A stretch of 64,000 nt of DNA from Fontibacillus phaseoli (GTDB lineage: Bacteria; Bacillota; Bacilli; Paenibacillales; Paenibacillaceae): contig NZ_QPJW01000004.1 of NCBI RefSeq assembly GCF_003337355.1, positions 186,001 through 250,000 on the forward strand, written 5' to 3'. Below, in pieces: positions 31,858-40,046 of the stretch (positions are counted from its first letter, which is position 1; every line of letters begins with the position of its first letter). The position numbers and the translations under genes are program-made. The notes below the pieces were generated by a model. The model saw nothing but the letters and a program-made list of their open reading frames with translations, was not told where the DNA came from and did not search any database.

Positions 31858-32949
31858 GTGAAAGTAATGACGATCCTGGGAACGCGTCCGGAAATTATTC
31901 GCTTAAGCCTGATTATTCCCTTGCTGGACCGGTATGCAAGCAAACACATTCTGGTTCATACGGGTCAGAACTTCACTTCAAGCCTGAGCGGAATATTTTT
32001 CGAGCAGCTTGGGCTCCGCTCACCCGATTACATTTTACAGGACCGCCAGGCTTCGCTAGGAGGACAACTGGCGGCGATGTTTTCTCAAATGGAGACCATT
32101 CTGGAACGGGAGCGGCCCGACCGGGTGTTGGTCCTGGGGGATACCAACAGCGCGCTATGCGCCATTTTGGCCGAACGGATAGGCTACCCCGTCATTCATA
32201 TGGAAGCGGGAAACCGCTGTTTTGATCTGGGTGTGCCGGAGGAGAAGAACCGCAAAGTCATCGATGCTATCTCCTCCATCAACATGCCTTACACGACACA
32301 GAGCAAAAATCATTTGATTGCCGAAGGCATCCCCAGCCGCAACATCGTGCTCACCGGCAATCCGATCTACGAGGTCATGCGCCACTACGAGAAAAAAATT
32401 GCAAGCAGCGACGTTTTAGAGAGGTTGAACCTGCAGACCGGAGACTATTTCCTGGTGACGACCCACCGGGCGGAAAATGTGGATCGGCCTGAACATCTGC
32501 GGGAAATCATGGCAGGATTAAATCGGGTGGCGGAAGACTATGGACGCCGCCTCATTTGCAGCATTCATCCGCGGACAGAGTCCAGAATTGCAACCGACCT
32601 GACGATGGATATGCATCCGCTGGTCGAGTTCCATGAACCGTTCGGATTTTTTGATTTTGTTCAATTGGAACAACAAGCATGCTGCGCTTTGACAGATAGC
32701 GGTACTGTGCAGGAAGAATGCTGCATAATGCATGTTCCGACGGTGACGCTGCGCAAAACGACCGAGCGTCCTGAAACTGTAGACTGCGGGAGCAACATTG
32801 TATCCGGGCTGGATGCTGACCGCATAGCCAAGTCGGTGTCATTGATGACCGAAATGAGCCGTGAATGGGATTGTCCGGAAGGATACCTCGCAGAACATGT
32901 TTCGGAGAAGGTTGTTAAATTTGTGCTTGGAGGGAAACGGCATGTTTGA
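31858..32949 (+). CDS. UDP-N-acetylglucosamine 2-epimerase (non-hydrolysing) family
   Basis: A 363-residue GT-B-like epimerase. TILGTRPEIIRLSLIIPLLD is the hallmark start, with HTGQNF, LVLGDTNSAL, HMEAGNRCFDLGVPEEKNR, VTTHRAENVD and LTDSGTVQEECC following. It inverts C2 of a UDP-N-acetyl hexosamine, for example the last step to UDP-L-QuiNAc or UDP-L-FucNAc when it works with the two genes after it. GTG 31858 has GGGGGTGG eight bases upstream. It overlaps the next gene by 8 bases. Confidence 0.87.
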   Translation: MKVMTILGTRPEIIRLSLIIPLLDRYASKHILVHTGQNFTSSLSGIFFEQLGLRSPDYILQDRQASLGGQLAAMFSQMETILERERPDRVLVLGDTNSALCAILAERIGYPVIHMEAGNRCFDLGVPEEKNRKVIDAISSINMPYTTQSKNHLIAEGIPSRNIVLTGNPIYEVMRHYEKKIASSDVLERLNLQTGDYFLVTTHRAENVDRPEHLREIMAGLNRVAEDYGRRLICSIHPRTESRIATDLTMDMHPLVEFHEPFGFFDFVQLEQQACCALTDSGTVQEECCIMHVPTVTLRKTTERPETVDCGSNIVSGLDADRIAKSVSLMTEMSREWDCPEGYLAEHVSEKVVKFVLGGKRHV

Positions 32950-33928
32950 GAATAAACGTATTTTGGTGACCGGGGGAACCGGTTCCTGGGGGCATGAACT
33001 GATTACCCAATTGCTTCCCCAACAGCCCCGGGAGGTAATCATTTATTCCAGGAATGAGTCCACCCAAGTAGCGATGAGCCGCCAGTTTGAGGATGAAAGG
33101 CTGAAGTTCTGCATTGGAGATATACGTGACAAGGAAGCTCTTACGATGGCTTGCCAGGATGTGGATTATGTATTCCACCTTGCCGCACTGAAACATGTGC
33201 CGGTTTGCGAGGATCAGCCCTATGAGGCTTTAAAGACCAATGTCATCGGGACCCAAAACGTGATCGAGGCGGCCATCGTGAACAATGTGAAGAAAGTCAT
33301 CTATATTTCCACCGACAAAGCGGCCAATCCGTCCAATTTTTACGGCATGACCAAAGCGATCGGGGAAAAATTAATCGTCTATGCCAATCTGCTCCGCAGC
33401 AACACCCGCTTTGTTACGGTTCGAGGGGGGAATGTACTCGGAACGAACGGAAGCGTGGTTCACTTGTTCAAGGACCAAATCCGTCAAAAGGGGCAGGTCA
33501 CGATCACGGATGTCAATATGACCCGCTTCTTCCTGACGCTTCGCGATGCCATTTCCCTTCTGTTCAAAGCCTCCATCGAAAGCGTCGGCGGAGAAATTTT
33601 CGTCATGACGATGCCGACCTGCCGCATCGTGGATCTGGCGGACGTTCTGATTGAAGATTCCGGCATCATGGACGTGAATGTCGTAGAGAGCGGAACACGT
33701 CCGGGCGAGAAAATCCATGAAATATTAATGAGCGATTTCGAAAGCTTGACGACGGTCGTTTATGACGAGCAGTATCTCGTGATTTTGCCCACGCTGAACA
33801 TTCCCGAACTCCGGGATCATTACCGCAATTGTCCCCCGGTTTCGTTCAGCAGTTTCAGTTCGGCTCACAATCTGATGTCGAAAGAGGAGATCCGCCACAT
33901 CTTAAAACGCGGGGGGTTCCTGGTATGA
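32942..33928 (+). CDS. UDP-GlcNAc 4,6-dehydratase/5-epimerase family (CapE/WbjB-like)
   Basis: A 328-residue extended SDR. VTGGTGSWGHELITQLL binds NAD(P). DVDYVFHLAALKHVPVCEDQPYEA and the active-site S-T-D-K with NFYGMTKAIGEKL (Tyr-x3-Lys) mark the PseB/CapE/WbjB branch, which removes water from UDP-GlcNAc and may epimerise C5. RPGEKIHEILMSDFE at the end is typical. It sits between a 2-epimerase and an RmlD-like reductase gene, a trio for a 6-deoxy-L-hexosamine. GGAGGGAAACGG precedes the ATG. Confidence 0.85.
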   Translation: MFENKRILVTGGTGSWGHELITQLLPQQPREVIIYSRNESTQVAMSRQFEDERLKFCIGDIRDKEALTMACQDVDYVFHLAALKHVPVCEDQPYEALKTNVIGTQNVIEAAIVNNVKKVIYISTDKAANPSNFYGMTKAIGEKLIVYANLLRSNTRFVTVRGGNVLGTNGSVVHLFKDQIRQKGQVTITDVNMTRFFLTLRDAISLLFKASIESVGGEIFVMTMPTCRIVDLADVLIEDSGIMDVNVVESGTRPGEKIHEILMSDFESLTTVVYDEQYLVILPTLNIPELRDHYRNCPPVSFSSFSSAHNLMSKEEIRHILKRGGFLV

Positions 33929-34770
33929 AACTGCTGATTATCGGGGGAAACGGCATGGCCGGACACCTGCTGGTGAAGTACTTTCACCGGCAGGACCGCC
34001 ATAGCGTTTTTTACACGAGCCGGGATGTTCGCGACCCTCACGGACTCGTACTGGACGCTTCCGACAGTTTTCTTGTTGAAAAAGTCGTCGAATCCGTACG
34101 TCCGGATATTATTATCAATGCGGTCGGCGTATTGAATCAATTTGCCGAAGCAGATAAAATCAACGCCTACCACATCAACGGATTCCTGCCGCACCGTTTG
34201 CAGCGGTCGGCGGATAGTATCGGGGCCCGGTTGATTCATATCAGCACCGATTGCGTGTTTGAAGGCACGAAGGGTGGCTACAGCGAAGCGGATGAGCCGG
34301 ATGGCACCAGCGTTTATGCAGTCACGAAAGCTCTGGGGGAAATTCATGCTCCCGGGCATTTAACGATTCGAACTTCGATTATCGGACCGGAGATCCGCGC
34401 CAATCGAATCGGATTGATGAATTGGTTCATGCATTCGGAGGGGAAAGTAACCGGTTATCGAAATGTCATGTGGAACGGCGTGACTACGCTCGAATTAGCC
34501 AAAGCCATTGATCGTGTGATGGATTCGCCATTGTCCGGGTTGATCCATCTTGCACATCACTCGCCGATCAGCAAACATGACCTGCTTCTCCTGATGCAAG
34601 AGATATGGGGGCTTCAGCATATTACGATTATTCCGGCCGAGACGCCCGTTCAGGACCGGACGCTGGTCTCCACCCGCAGCGACTGGTCTTATGAAGTGCC
34701 TCATTATCGTGAGATGCTGAAGGAGATGGAGAGATGGATGAGGGAACAAAATTACTGCAAGGGAAGGTAA
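33925..34770 (+). CDS. RmlD-like 4-keto sugar reductase
   Basis: A 281-residue SDR. LIIGGNGMAGHLLVKYF is the cofactor loop. DIIINAVGVLNQFAEADKINAYHINGFLPHRL and HISTDCVFEGTKGGYSEADEPDGTSVYAVTKALGE, with Tyr-x3-Lys, match RmlD and WbvR-like reductases. Given the 4,6-dehydratase/5-epimerase before it, the substrate is probably a UDP-linked 4-keto-6-deoxy-L-hexosamine. ATGA overlaps the preceding stop, and the next gene starts 37 bases inside it, so the trio is translationally coupled. Confidence 0.8.
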   Translation: MKLLIIGGNGMAGHLLVKYFHRQDRHSVFYTSRDVRDPHGLVLDASDSFLVEKVVESVRPDIIINAVGVLNQFAEADKINAYHINGFLPHRLQRSADSIGARLIHISTDCVFEGTKGGYSEADEPDGTSVYAVTKALGEIHAPGHLTIRTSIIGPEIRANRIGLMNWFMHSEGKVTGYRNVMWNGVTTLELAKAIDRVMDSPLSGLIHLAHHSPISKHDLLLLMQEIWGLQHITIIPAETPVQDRTLVSTRSDWSYEVPHYREMLKEMERWMREQNYCKGR

Positions 34771-35666
34771 TCCTCATTACGGGAGCCTCCGGATTTACCG
34801 GAGAACACGCTTGCCGGTATTTTTCAGCCTTAGGTATGCAAGTGGCTGCAATGGTAAGGGATGAGCACAATAAGCCGGCAATGAACGGGGTGACGTATTA
34901 TTCCTGCAATCTGCTGGTCGCAGATGAGGTCGACTCGGTCGTCCGGAAGATCACGCCGGATTATGTCCTGCATCTGGGCGGTAAAAACTCCGTACCCGAG
35001 TCCTGGAAAGAGCCGATCCTGTATATGGAATCCAATGTCCTTTCGGTGCTTTATCTATTGGATGCGCTCAGATCGTTTCCCGCTTGCCGCGTGCTGATCG
35101 TCGGGTCGCGTTTATCGGTAGGGCTTACCTTGGGTGATCGCCCGCAGCATCCCTACAGTTTAAGCAAAAGCCTGCAAAAGGCGGCCGCCTTGTCCTGGAA
35201 GGAATTGTTCGGCCAGGATGTGATTCTGGCCGAACCGTGCAATCTGATCGGCCCCGGCCCCTCCACCGGATTTTGCTCCTTGCTCGGCCGGCGTATTCTT
35301 CAGGAGGAACGGGGAGGGGGGCTACCCCCCTTTCAAGTTTCCTCCCGCCACGGCCGGCGGGATTTTCTTGACGTGCGGGACGCTGTCCGGGGTTACGGGT
35401 TCTTGCTGACCGGGGGAAGAAGCGGTGAAGTCTATCAGGTATGCTCCGGTACGGAGAGGAGTCTTGAGGAAGTGACGAATGCGATGCTGCGGCTTGCGGG
35501 GAGCGAAATGTCCGTTCATTGGGGCGAATCACGGTCCGAGGATGCCGTGGCGGAAATTCTGAAACCGCAATTTTTGGAGAGCGCAGGCTGGAGCCCGCGC
35601 ATTCCGTTCGAAACTTCGCTTCAAGACGTGATTCATTACTTTCGGGCAGAGAAAGGAGGAATATGA
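34734..35666 (+). CDS. NAD-dependent sugar-nucleotide epimerase/dehydratase
   Basis: A 310-residue extended SDR. The loop TGASGFTGEHACRYF, HLGGKNSVPESWKEP, VGSRLSVG and HPYSLSKSLQK (Tyr-x3-Lys) are present, along with NLIGPGPSTG and RRDFLDVRDAVRGY. It resembles GDP- or dTDP-4-keto-hexose enzymes of the RmlB/Gmd type, but the Asp-Glu dehydratase pair after the catalytic Thr is not evident, so a reductase or epimerase role is also possible. AAGGAGATGG precedes ATG 34734. The last base of its stop is shared with the next gene's start region. Confidence 0.75.
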   Translation: MDEGTKLLQGKVILITGASGFTGEHACRYFSALGMQVAAMVRDEHNKPAMNGVTYYSCNLLVADEVDSVVRKITPDYVLHLGGKNSVPESWKEPILYMESNVLSVLYLLDALRSFPACRVLIVGSRLSVGLTLGDRPQHPYSLSKSLQKAAALSWKELFGQDVILAEPCNLIGPGPSTGFCSLLGRRILQEERGGGLPPFQVSSRHGRRDFLDVRDAVRGYGFLLTGGRSGEVYQVCSGTERSLEEVTNAMLRLAGSEMSVHWGESRSEDAVAEILKPQFLESAGWSPRIPFETSLQDVIHYFRAEKGGI

Positions 35667-36388
35667 TGCGACCCTTAGTTTCAATTATAATTCCTTTTTA
35701 TAATTGCACTTATATCGAACAGGCGGTACAGAGCGCTCTGAATCAAACCTACAGCGCCGTGGAGGTCATCGTTGTGGATGACGGCTCCACTTCGCATGTC
35801 GATCGGTTATCCCCATACCTCCCTTACATTCAATATTTGGGTAAAGAGAACGGCGGTACCGCCACCGCGCTGAACCATGGAATCCTCCATGCGGCTGGCG
35901 AATACATTGCCTGGCTTAGTTCCGATGATCTGTTATATCCCGAAAAAGTCAGCCATCAAGTGGCGTTTATGAGAGACCAGCATGCGCGTATTTCCCATAC
36001 GAACTTCAACTACATCGATAGTGGGGGAAATGTGACCCAGTATCATGTCGCGCCGCTTTCGGTGCTGAATAATCCCATTGATTTTTACCGTTGTTTCCTG
36101 AACGCAAATCCAGTTAACGGTTGTACGGTCATGATCAAAAAAGAACTGTTTCAAACCATCGGCTTATTTGACGTGAACCTTCCTTATACGCATGATTTGG
36201 ATTTCTGGCTCCGGACCATCCAAAGCGGAGCCCAGTTCCCGTTTCTGAACGATACCTTGACCGCGTACCGCTGGCATGACGCCATGGGGACGCTGCGTCA
36301 CCAGGAGAAGATTCAAGGTGAGTATAAGCAGACCCAGAGCCGAGCAAGGGAACCGTTGTTGCAGATTTTGGCGAGATCCAATATGTGA
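35663..36388 (+). CDS. Glycosyltransferase, GT2 family
   Basis: A 241-residue GT-A enzyme: VSIIIPFYNCTYIEQAVQSALNQTY, EVIVVDDGSTS, ENGGTATALNHGILHAAGEYIAWLSSDDLLYP with the SDD donor motif, and YTHDLDFWLRTIQSG. It is the last gene before a strong terminator at 36405. AAAGGAGGAAT precedes the ATG, which overlaps the previous stop. Acceptor is unknown; related enzymes build short oligosaccharides on polymer or protein. Confidence 0.87.
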   Translation: MMRPLVSIIIPFYNCTYIEQAVQSALNQTYSAVEVIVVDDGSTSHVDRLSPYLPYIQYLGKENGGTATALNHGILHAAGEYIAWLSSDDLLYPEKVSHQVAFMRDQHARISHTNFNYIDSGGNVTQYHVAPLSVLNNPIDFYRCFLNANPVNGCTVMIKKELFQTIGLFDVNLPYTHDLDFWLRTIQSGAQFPFLNDTLTAYRWHDAMGTLRHQEKIQGEYKQTQSRAREPLLQILARSNM

Positions 36389-36404
36389 GTCCTAGAAAAT
36401 CATC

Positions 36405-36437
36405 GGCGAGAGCAGTCTATCTGCGCTCGCCTTTTTT
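36405..36437 (+). terminator. Rho-independent terminator after the GT2 gene
   Basis: GGCGAGAGCAG (36405-36415) pairs with CTGCGCTCGCC (36421-36431) around TCTAT with one mismatch, then six T. Confidence 0.9.
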
Positions 36438-36452
36438 CATATAATCAGAGTT

Positions 36453-36488
36453 TTCGTCCATACCGAAACTAGCACGCGGCATAGAATA
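36453..36488 (+). promoter_or_regulatory. Candidate mother-cell sigma promoter for the 36514 gene
   Basis: TTCGTCCAT (36453-36461), 17 bases, GCATAGAATA (36479-36488). ACC (36462-36464), 15 bases and CATAGAATA fit the sigma K pattern mACm and CATAnnnTA; CATAGAAT is also near the sigma E -10. The block is conserved upstream of the 37374 gene. Confidence 0.5.
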
Positions 36489-36513
36489 AGATTAGAAAGG
36501 AGGTAGAAAAAAC

Positions 36514-36963
36514 ATGCCAAACTTTTTAGTAGACAGCCAGATATCCCAAGGATCGTCTTTCGCCAACAGCATCTCGGTGCCGGCTTCGACGACGCCAGCG
36601 TTGTTCGGAACGCTCGGATTGAATACGGCCGGGGCCGGAGACAATCTGCGGGTCCATTTCAGCGCAACGGTCACGTTGGCAGCAACGATCGCGATTCTTG
36701 TTCCGGTAACGATCACAATTGTCCGGGTTATCGGCGGCGTTTCGACGACGGTCTATACGGCTACCGAGTCCCTTCCCGTCGGCAATCTTCTTTTGACGAC
36801 GGACGTGTTTACGGTAAGCGGAATCGACGTTCCCCCGGATGCTAACTTTATTATTTATCGAGCTTTCGTTAGTATTCCGGGCGGATTAGCAGTCATTCCT
36901 AACCGTGTCGGTCCGGAAAGCTTCCAAGCCGTTGCTTATTCCGACACGCCGGCTTTGGATTAA
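36514..36963 (+). CDS. Beta-rich putative spore-surface protein, copy 1
   Basis: A 149-residue protein without Cys, mostly Thr, Val, Ala, Gly and Ile in alternating strands: VPASTTPALFGTLGLNTAGAG, then TVTLAATIAILVPVTITIVRVIGG, and the end GPESFQAVAYSDTPALD. No signal peptide or catalytic motif is present. It resembles small jelly-roll exosporium or endospore-appendage type proteins in composition and strand rhythm, but no family could be named with certainty. AAAGGAGGTAG precedes the ATG. A paralogue at 37374 and a decayed copy between them make this a three-member tandem. Confidence 0.6.
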   Translation: MPNFLVDSQISQGSSFANSISVPASTTPALFGTLGLNTAGAGDNLRVHFSATVTLAATIAILVPVTITIVRVIGGVSTTVYTATESLPVGNLLLTTDVFTVSGIDVPPDANFIIYRAFVSIPGGLAVIPNRVGPESFQAVAYSDTPALD

Positions 36964-36972
36964 GGTTTGAGC

Positions 36973-37002
36973 ATATCGCCAGGATGGATATCCTGGCGAT
37001 AT
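36973..37002 (+). terminator. Hairpin after copy 1
   Basis: ATATCGCCAGGAT (36973-36985) pairs with ATCCTGGCGATAT (36989-37001) around a three-base loop. It is followed by CTCTT rather than a long T run, so it may act as a stabiliser or weak terminator. Confidence 0.55.
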
Positions 37003-37102
37003 CTCTTGATGAAAGCGGTCAGCCATAACCACCTTTTTTCATATTTTCATTGATTTATCCATACCGTTTCTCTTAACCCGAATAGAATAGATAGCCTGTG
37101 TC

Positions 37103-37195
37103 AGGATTCCGGGCGGATTGGCCGTCATTCCGACACGTGTCGGCCCGGAAAGCTTCCAGGCCGCGGCTTATTCCGAAGAACCGGAACCTGCTTAA
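37103..37195 (+). pseudogene. Remnant of a middle paralogue (C-terminal 30 codons only)
   Basis: In frame from 37103 the codons read RIPGGLAVIPTRVGPESFQ and end AAAYSEEPEPA before TAA. This is nearly identical to the C-terminus of copy 1 (SIPGGLAVIPNRVGPESFQAVAYSD). Immediately upstream, TTTATCCATACCG (37054-37066) and GAATAGAATA match the promoter block of the intact copies, but the ribosome site and about 115 codons are gone. A single internal deletion between promoter and C-terminus explains this. Confidence 0.8.
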
Positions 37196-37209
37196 GGCCG
37201 TCCCGAACC

Positions 37210-37248
37210 GAAAGGATCGCCGGGAATCAAAGTCCCGGCGATCCTTTC
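37210..37248 (+). terminator. Strong hairpin after the remnant copy
   Basis: GAAAGGATCGCCGGGA (37210-37225) pairs perfectly with TCCCGGCGATCCTTTC (37233-37248) around a 7-base loop. No U run follows, so it is hairpin-only. Confidence 0.6.
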
Positions 37249-37311
37249 GCCACCGTTATAAGGTTCTATTCTTCCAATTTAAACTGTCGCCTCTTTTCAT
37301 ATAAACGACTG

Positions 37312-37347
37312 TTCGTCCATGCATCATCCAGCACGTTGCATATTATA
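37312..37347 (+). promoter_or_regulatory. Candidate mother-cell sigma promoter for the 37374 gene
   Basis: TTCGTCCAT (37312-37320), 17 bases, GCATATTATA (37338-37347). The conserved parts are TTCGTCCAT, AGCACG and GCATA..ATA. CATATTATA fits the sigma K -10 CATAnnnTA, though the -35 is weak. Confidence 0.5.
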
Positions 37348-37373
37348 GCATTAAGAAAGGAGGTAGATTGTAA

Positions 37374-37808
37374 ATGCCAACTCAATACCTTGACAGTAAA
37401 GTAGCCGTCAACTCGCTGGGCGGCACAGCGGTAACTACCACGCCGGCCGTGTTTGGTACGCTGGGGTTGAATACCGCTGCGGCAGGAACGGATCTGGAAA
37501 TCCAGTTTTCCGCAATGGTGACCATTTCAGTGACGTCCTCGACCCCTACGGATGTAACCATTACGATTAACCGCATTTCGTCGTTGGGAACCGTGCCTAT
37601 TTACACCGTTACCGAAGGATATCCGAATATTTCCGGAGAAGGCGGGACTTTCGCTTTCACTATTACCGGCGCGGATTACCATCCGCCGAATCCGGACGGA
37701 TTCCTTATATACCAAGCCGTCGTTTCCGTTGACGTCACCACCGCTACTCCGACTCGCGTAGGTCCGGAAGCCCTGATCGCCGCCGCTTACTCCGATCCTG
37801 CAGTTTAA
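37374..37808 (+). CDS. Beta-rich putative spore-surface protein, copy 2
   Basis: A 144-residue paralogue of the 36514 product. Both share TTTPAVFGTLGLNTAAAG near residue 20, a run of Val/Thr strands (VTISVTSSTPTDVTITINRISS) and the ending RVGPEALIAAAYSDPAV. It has no Cys, signal peptide or membrane span. AAAGGAGGTAGATTG precedes the ATG. The rhythm suggests a jelly-roll or beta-sandwich subunit that could self-assemble on the spore surface. That role is inferred from the surrounding coat genes and promoter. Confidence 0.6.
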   Translation: MPTQYLDSKVAVNSLGGTAVTTTPAVFGTLGLNTAAAGTDLEIQFSAMVTISVTSSTPTDVTITINRISSLGTVPIYTVTEGYPNISGEGGTFAFTITGADYHPPNPDGFLIYQAVVSVDVTTATPTRVGPEALIAAAYSDPAV

Positions 37809-37849
37809 TCCGTTATCGAACTAACCCCATAGCGATTCCTCCTCAAGCT

Positions 37850-37876
37850 GGCGCCGGTTATCCGGCGCCGGTTTTA
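37850..37876 (+). terminator. Terminator after copy 2
   Basis: GGCGCCGG (37850-37857) and CCGGCGCC (37862-37869) form a GC-rich stem around TTAT, followed by GGTTTTATT. Confidence 0.75.
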
Positions 37877-38090
37877 TTGTCGACAATCCAGGGATAAAGG
37901 GAGGCAGGTTTCGAAGCCTGACATCGCGATTCATGGTTTTAAGCAAGGGGAACTTCCTCTTGCTTTTTTGCCTGTTTACCGGGCATATATCGTGACCGGT
38001 GACTTGAACGGCTAATATACTTTAATATCGTTAAGATTTTCAACAGTGCTTTCCGCCGGGATTGACGGATCGCCCTGGGAAGGAGATAGC

Positions 38091-39314
38091 ATGAGAATCT
38101 TGCTTGCGACCTATTGGCTGATTCCGCATGTCGGCGGGGTGTGGAAATTTATGGTGCAAATCAAGCAACAGCTTGAAGCGCTCGGGCATGAAGTCGATAT
38201 GCTGGGAAACAGTCCGGACTACAGCAAGTTTCATATTTGGAACCGGGGGGTTGAACTTTCCAAGGAGGAACTTAGACCTTTGCTGGCCGTAAAGTTGGAT
38301 GCGGAGCATGCTCCCTTGCTCCATGGCGACCATCTCATCGATTATTACGAGCGGGACCGCTATATGATGGAACTGGCGGCAGCCTATTTCGGGCTGGAAA
38401 GCTATGACGTGATTCATACGCAGGATATATTCTCCGCCAGAGCCTTGAGCAGGGTGAAGCCTGCGCATATTCCTTTAATTGCCCATCTCCACGGATCGGT
38501 GGCGACCGAGCTCAAGAATCATTTCCGGAGCCATCCGGAATTGAATATCGACGAGCATTCGCCAGCCTGGAAATATTTCGATTCCACTGAATATTACGGG
38601 GCGTCGGCCGGCGATTTGACGATTACCGCCAATCATATGCAGCGGAATATGCTAATTCATGAGTTTCAGGTACCCGCGTCCAAGATCGCCGTATTCCAGT
38701 ACGGCTTGGATACCGGGGAGTTTTGGGGAAAGGCTGCCAAGGGGACCACGATTCAGCGCCCTTCGGACAAGAAAGTCATCATTTTTCCGGCTCGTCTTGT
38801 GGCGGTAAAAGGCATCGATGTACTGATCTCCGCGCTCGGCTTGTTAAAATTCAAGCGTCAGGATTGGGTCTGCTGGATCGTGGGGGATGGAGAAAAGCGC
38901 CGGGATCTGGAGAGTCAGGCCGCCGGATTATTGCTTGAGAATGAGGTTCTATTCTTGGGAGAGCGCGACGACGTGCCGGCTCTGTTGACCCTCGCCGATA
39001 TTTTTGTGCACTCCTGCATCCAGGATAACCAGCCGTTTTCGGTGATGGAGGCCCAAATCGCCGGACTGGCGGTTTGCGTATCCTCGGCGGGCGGCTTGCC
39101 GGAAATGGTCGAGCACGGAGTGACGGGGCTCGTTTCCCCGGTAAACGACCCGGTTGCTCTGGCTCAGCAGTTGAACAATTTGCTGGAAGATGACTCCTTG
39201 CGTAAGCAACTTGGAAGTAATGCGCAAACATGGGGAAACGTTCACTGGTCGATGGGTACCATGATCCATCGTTTGCTTTCCATTTATCGATTGGCTGTTT
39301 ATAACCCTTTTTAG
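38091..39314 (+). CDS. Glycosyltransferase, GT4 family
   Basis: A 407-residue GT-B enzyme. The N-terminal domain has YWLIPHVGGVWKFMVQIKQQLEALGHEVDML and HTQDIFSARAL with HLHGSVATEL. The C-terminal domain has VIIFPARLVAVKGIDVLISAL, VLFLGERDDVPALLTLADIFVHSC and PFSVMEAQIAGLAVCVSSAGGLPEMV. GGGAAGGAGATAGC precedes ATG 38091. A weak sigma K-like TATACTTTA is upstream at 38016. It starts a five-gene operon that runs to 41521. Confidence 0.88.
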   Translation: MRILLATYWLIPHVGGVWKFMVQIKQQLEALGHEVDMLGNSPDYSKFHIWNRGVELSKEELRPLLAVKLDAEHAPLLHGDHLIDYYERDRYMMELAAAYFGLESYDVIHTQDIFSARALSRVKPAHIPLIAHLHGSVATELKNHFRSHPELNIDEHSPAWKYFDSTEYYGASAGDLTITANHMQRNMLIHEFQVPASKIAVFQYGLDTGEFWGKAAKGTTIQRPSDKKVIIFPARLVAVKGIDVLISALGLLKFKRQDWVCWIVGDGEKRRDLESQAAGLLLENEVLFLGERDDVPALLTLADIFVHSCIQDNQPFSVMEAQIAGLAVCVSSAGGLPEMVEHGVTGLVSPVNDPVALAQQLNNLLEDDSLRKQLGSNAQTWGNVHWSMGTMIHRLLSIYRLAVYNPF

Positions 39315-39327
39315 GAGGATAACAACT

Positions 39328-39510
39328 GTGGAGGAGCAACCCAAGGTGCCGGTTCAAGTGCCCGGTGATTTGTATAACCGGATTTTTGCCATCCAGGCTA
39401 CGCAACCCGAGTTGATGGTTGAATATTCCGTATGGAACCAAATATTCGCTAATTTACCCAGAGACTATCAATTGCCGGATTTGCAGGTATTGGAACGCAC
39501 TCGTCCATGA
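39328..39510 (+). CDS. Small protein of unknown function (60 residues)
   Basis: A 60-residue protein that starts MEEQPKVPVQVPGDLYNRIF from GTG 39328, with AGGAGGATAACAACT upstream. It contains three hydrophobic-aromatic patches (YNRIFAIQA, EYSVWNQIFANL, YQLPDLQVL) and ends in an Arg. No motif was recognised. Being 13 bases after the GT4 stop it is clearly cotranscribed. Confidence 0.55.
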   Translation: MEEQPKVPVQVPGDLYNRIFAIQATQPELMVEYSVWNQIFANLPRDYQLPDLQVLERTRP

Positions 39511-39632
39511 AGCTTGGCAACCCGCGTGTAACCGAAAATGAAAAACAAAAATCAGGGATCTTCCTACAGAAGGTCCTTTAGTTTTGCCCGACAACATCAT
39601 TCTCCGCGTTACTTTTCTTCCTGCAAGCCCGT

Positions 39633-39659
39633 ACTTTTGGATGGGAAAAGCATATCATG
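39633..39659 (+). promoter_or_regulatory. Possible sigma K-type promoter before the 39692 gene
   Basis: ACT (39633-39635), 15 bases, CATATCATG (39651-39659). This is near mACm and CATAnnnTA, with the last A replaced by G as in the gerE candidate. The 180-base gap 39511-39691 holds no other recognised feature. Confidence 0.35.
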
Positions 39660-39691
39660 ACACAAAAGACTTACTCTGCGGGAGGATTGAC

Positions 39692-40027
39692 ATGTCTATT
39701 TTGCGTATAAAATCCATGGAAAACGGAAAAGTCGATTCACGCTACATTCAATCGCTCGATTTGGAATTGTCCAATCTCGGAAGAGATAGCTTTGAGTTTC
39801 TTTTGCTTGGTTATGCTCCGAAAGGGCTGATTTATAGGGGATTGCATCATTTGGGGCAAGGATCAACGGTTTCCATTCCCCGAATCAATACCGATTACGC
39901 TCCGTTCGATCTGCTTGTCGTAACCAATGCCTCTACTTATATGACTACAGGACTGACATTGAAGGCCTGGAATCAGGAACAGCATGTTGCCTTGTTCACG
40001 CAGGAGGACGCAATTCGAGATTATTGA
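39692..40027 (+). CDS. Beta-rich small protein of unknown function
   Basis: A 111-residue protein with alternating strands: SILRIKSMENGKVDSRYIQSLDLEL, FEFLLLGYAPKGLIYRGLHHL, GSTVSIPRINTDYAPFDLLVVTNAS and GLTLKAWNQEQHVALF. It has no catalytic motif, signal peptide or Cys. GCGGGAGGATTGAC precedes the ATG. Location between two glycosyltransferase genes suggests a surface or acceptor protein; that is inference only. Confidence 0.55.
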   Translation: MSILRIKSMENGKVDSRYIQSLDLELSNLGRDSFEFLLLGYAPKGLIYRGLHHLGQGSTVSIPRINTDYAPFDLLVVTNASTYMTTGLTLKAWNQEQHVALFTQEDAIRDY

Positions 40028-40046
40028 TCGGTGGAGGGTGAGGACG

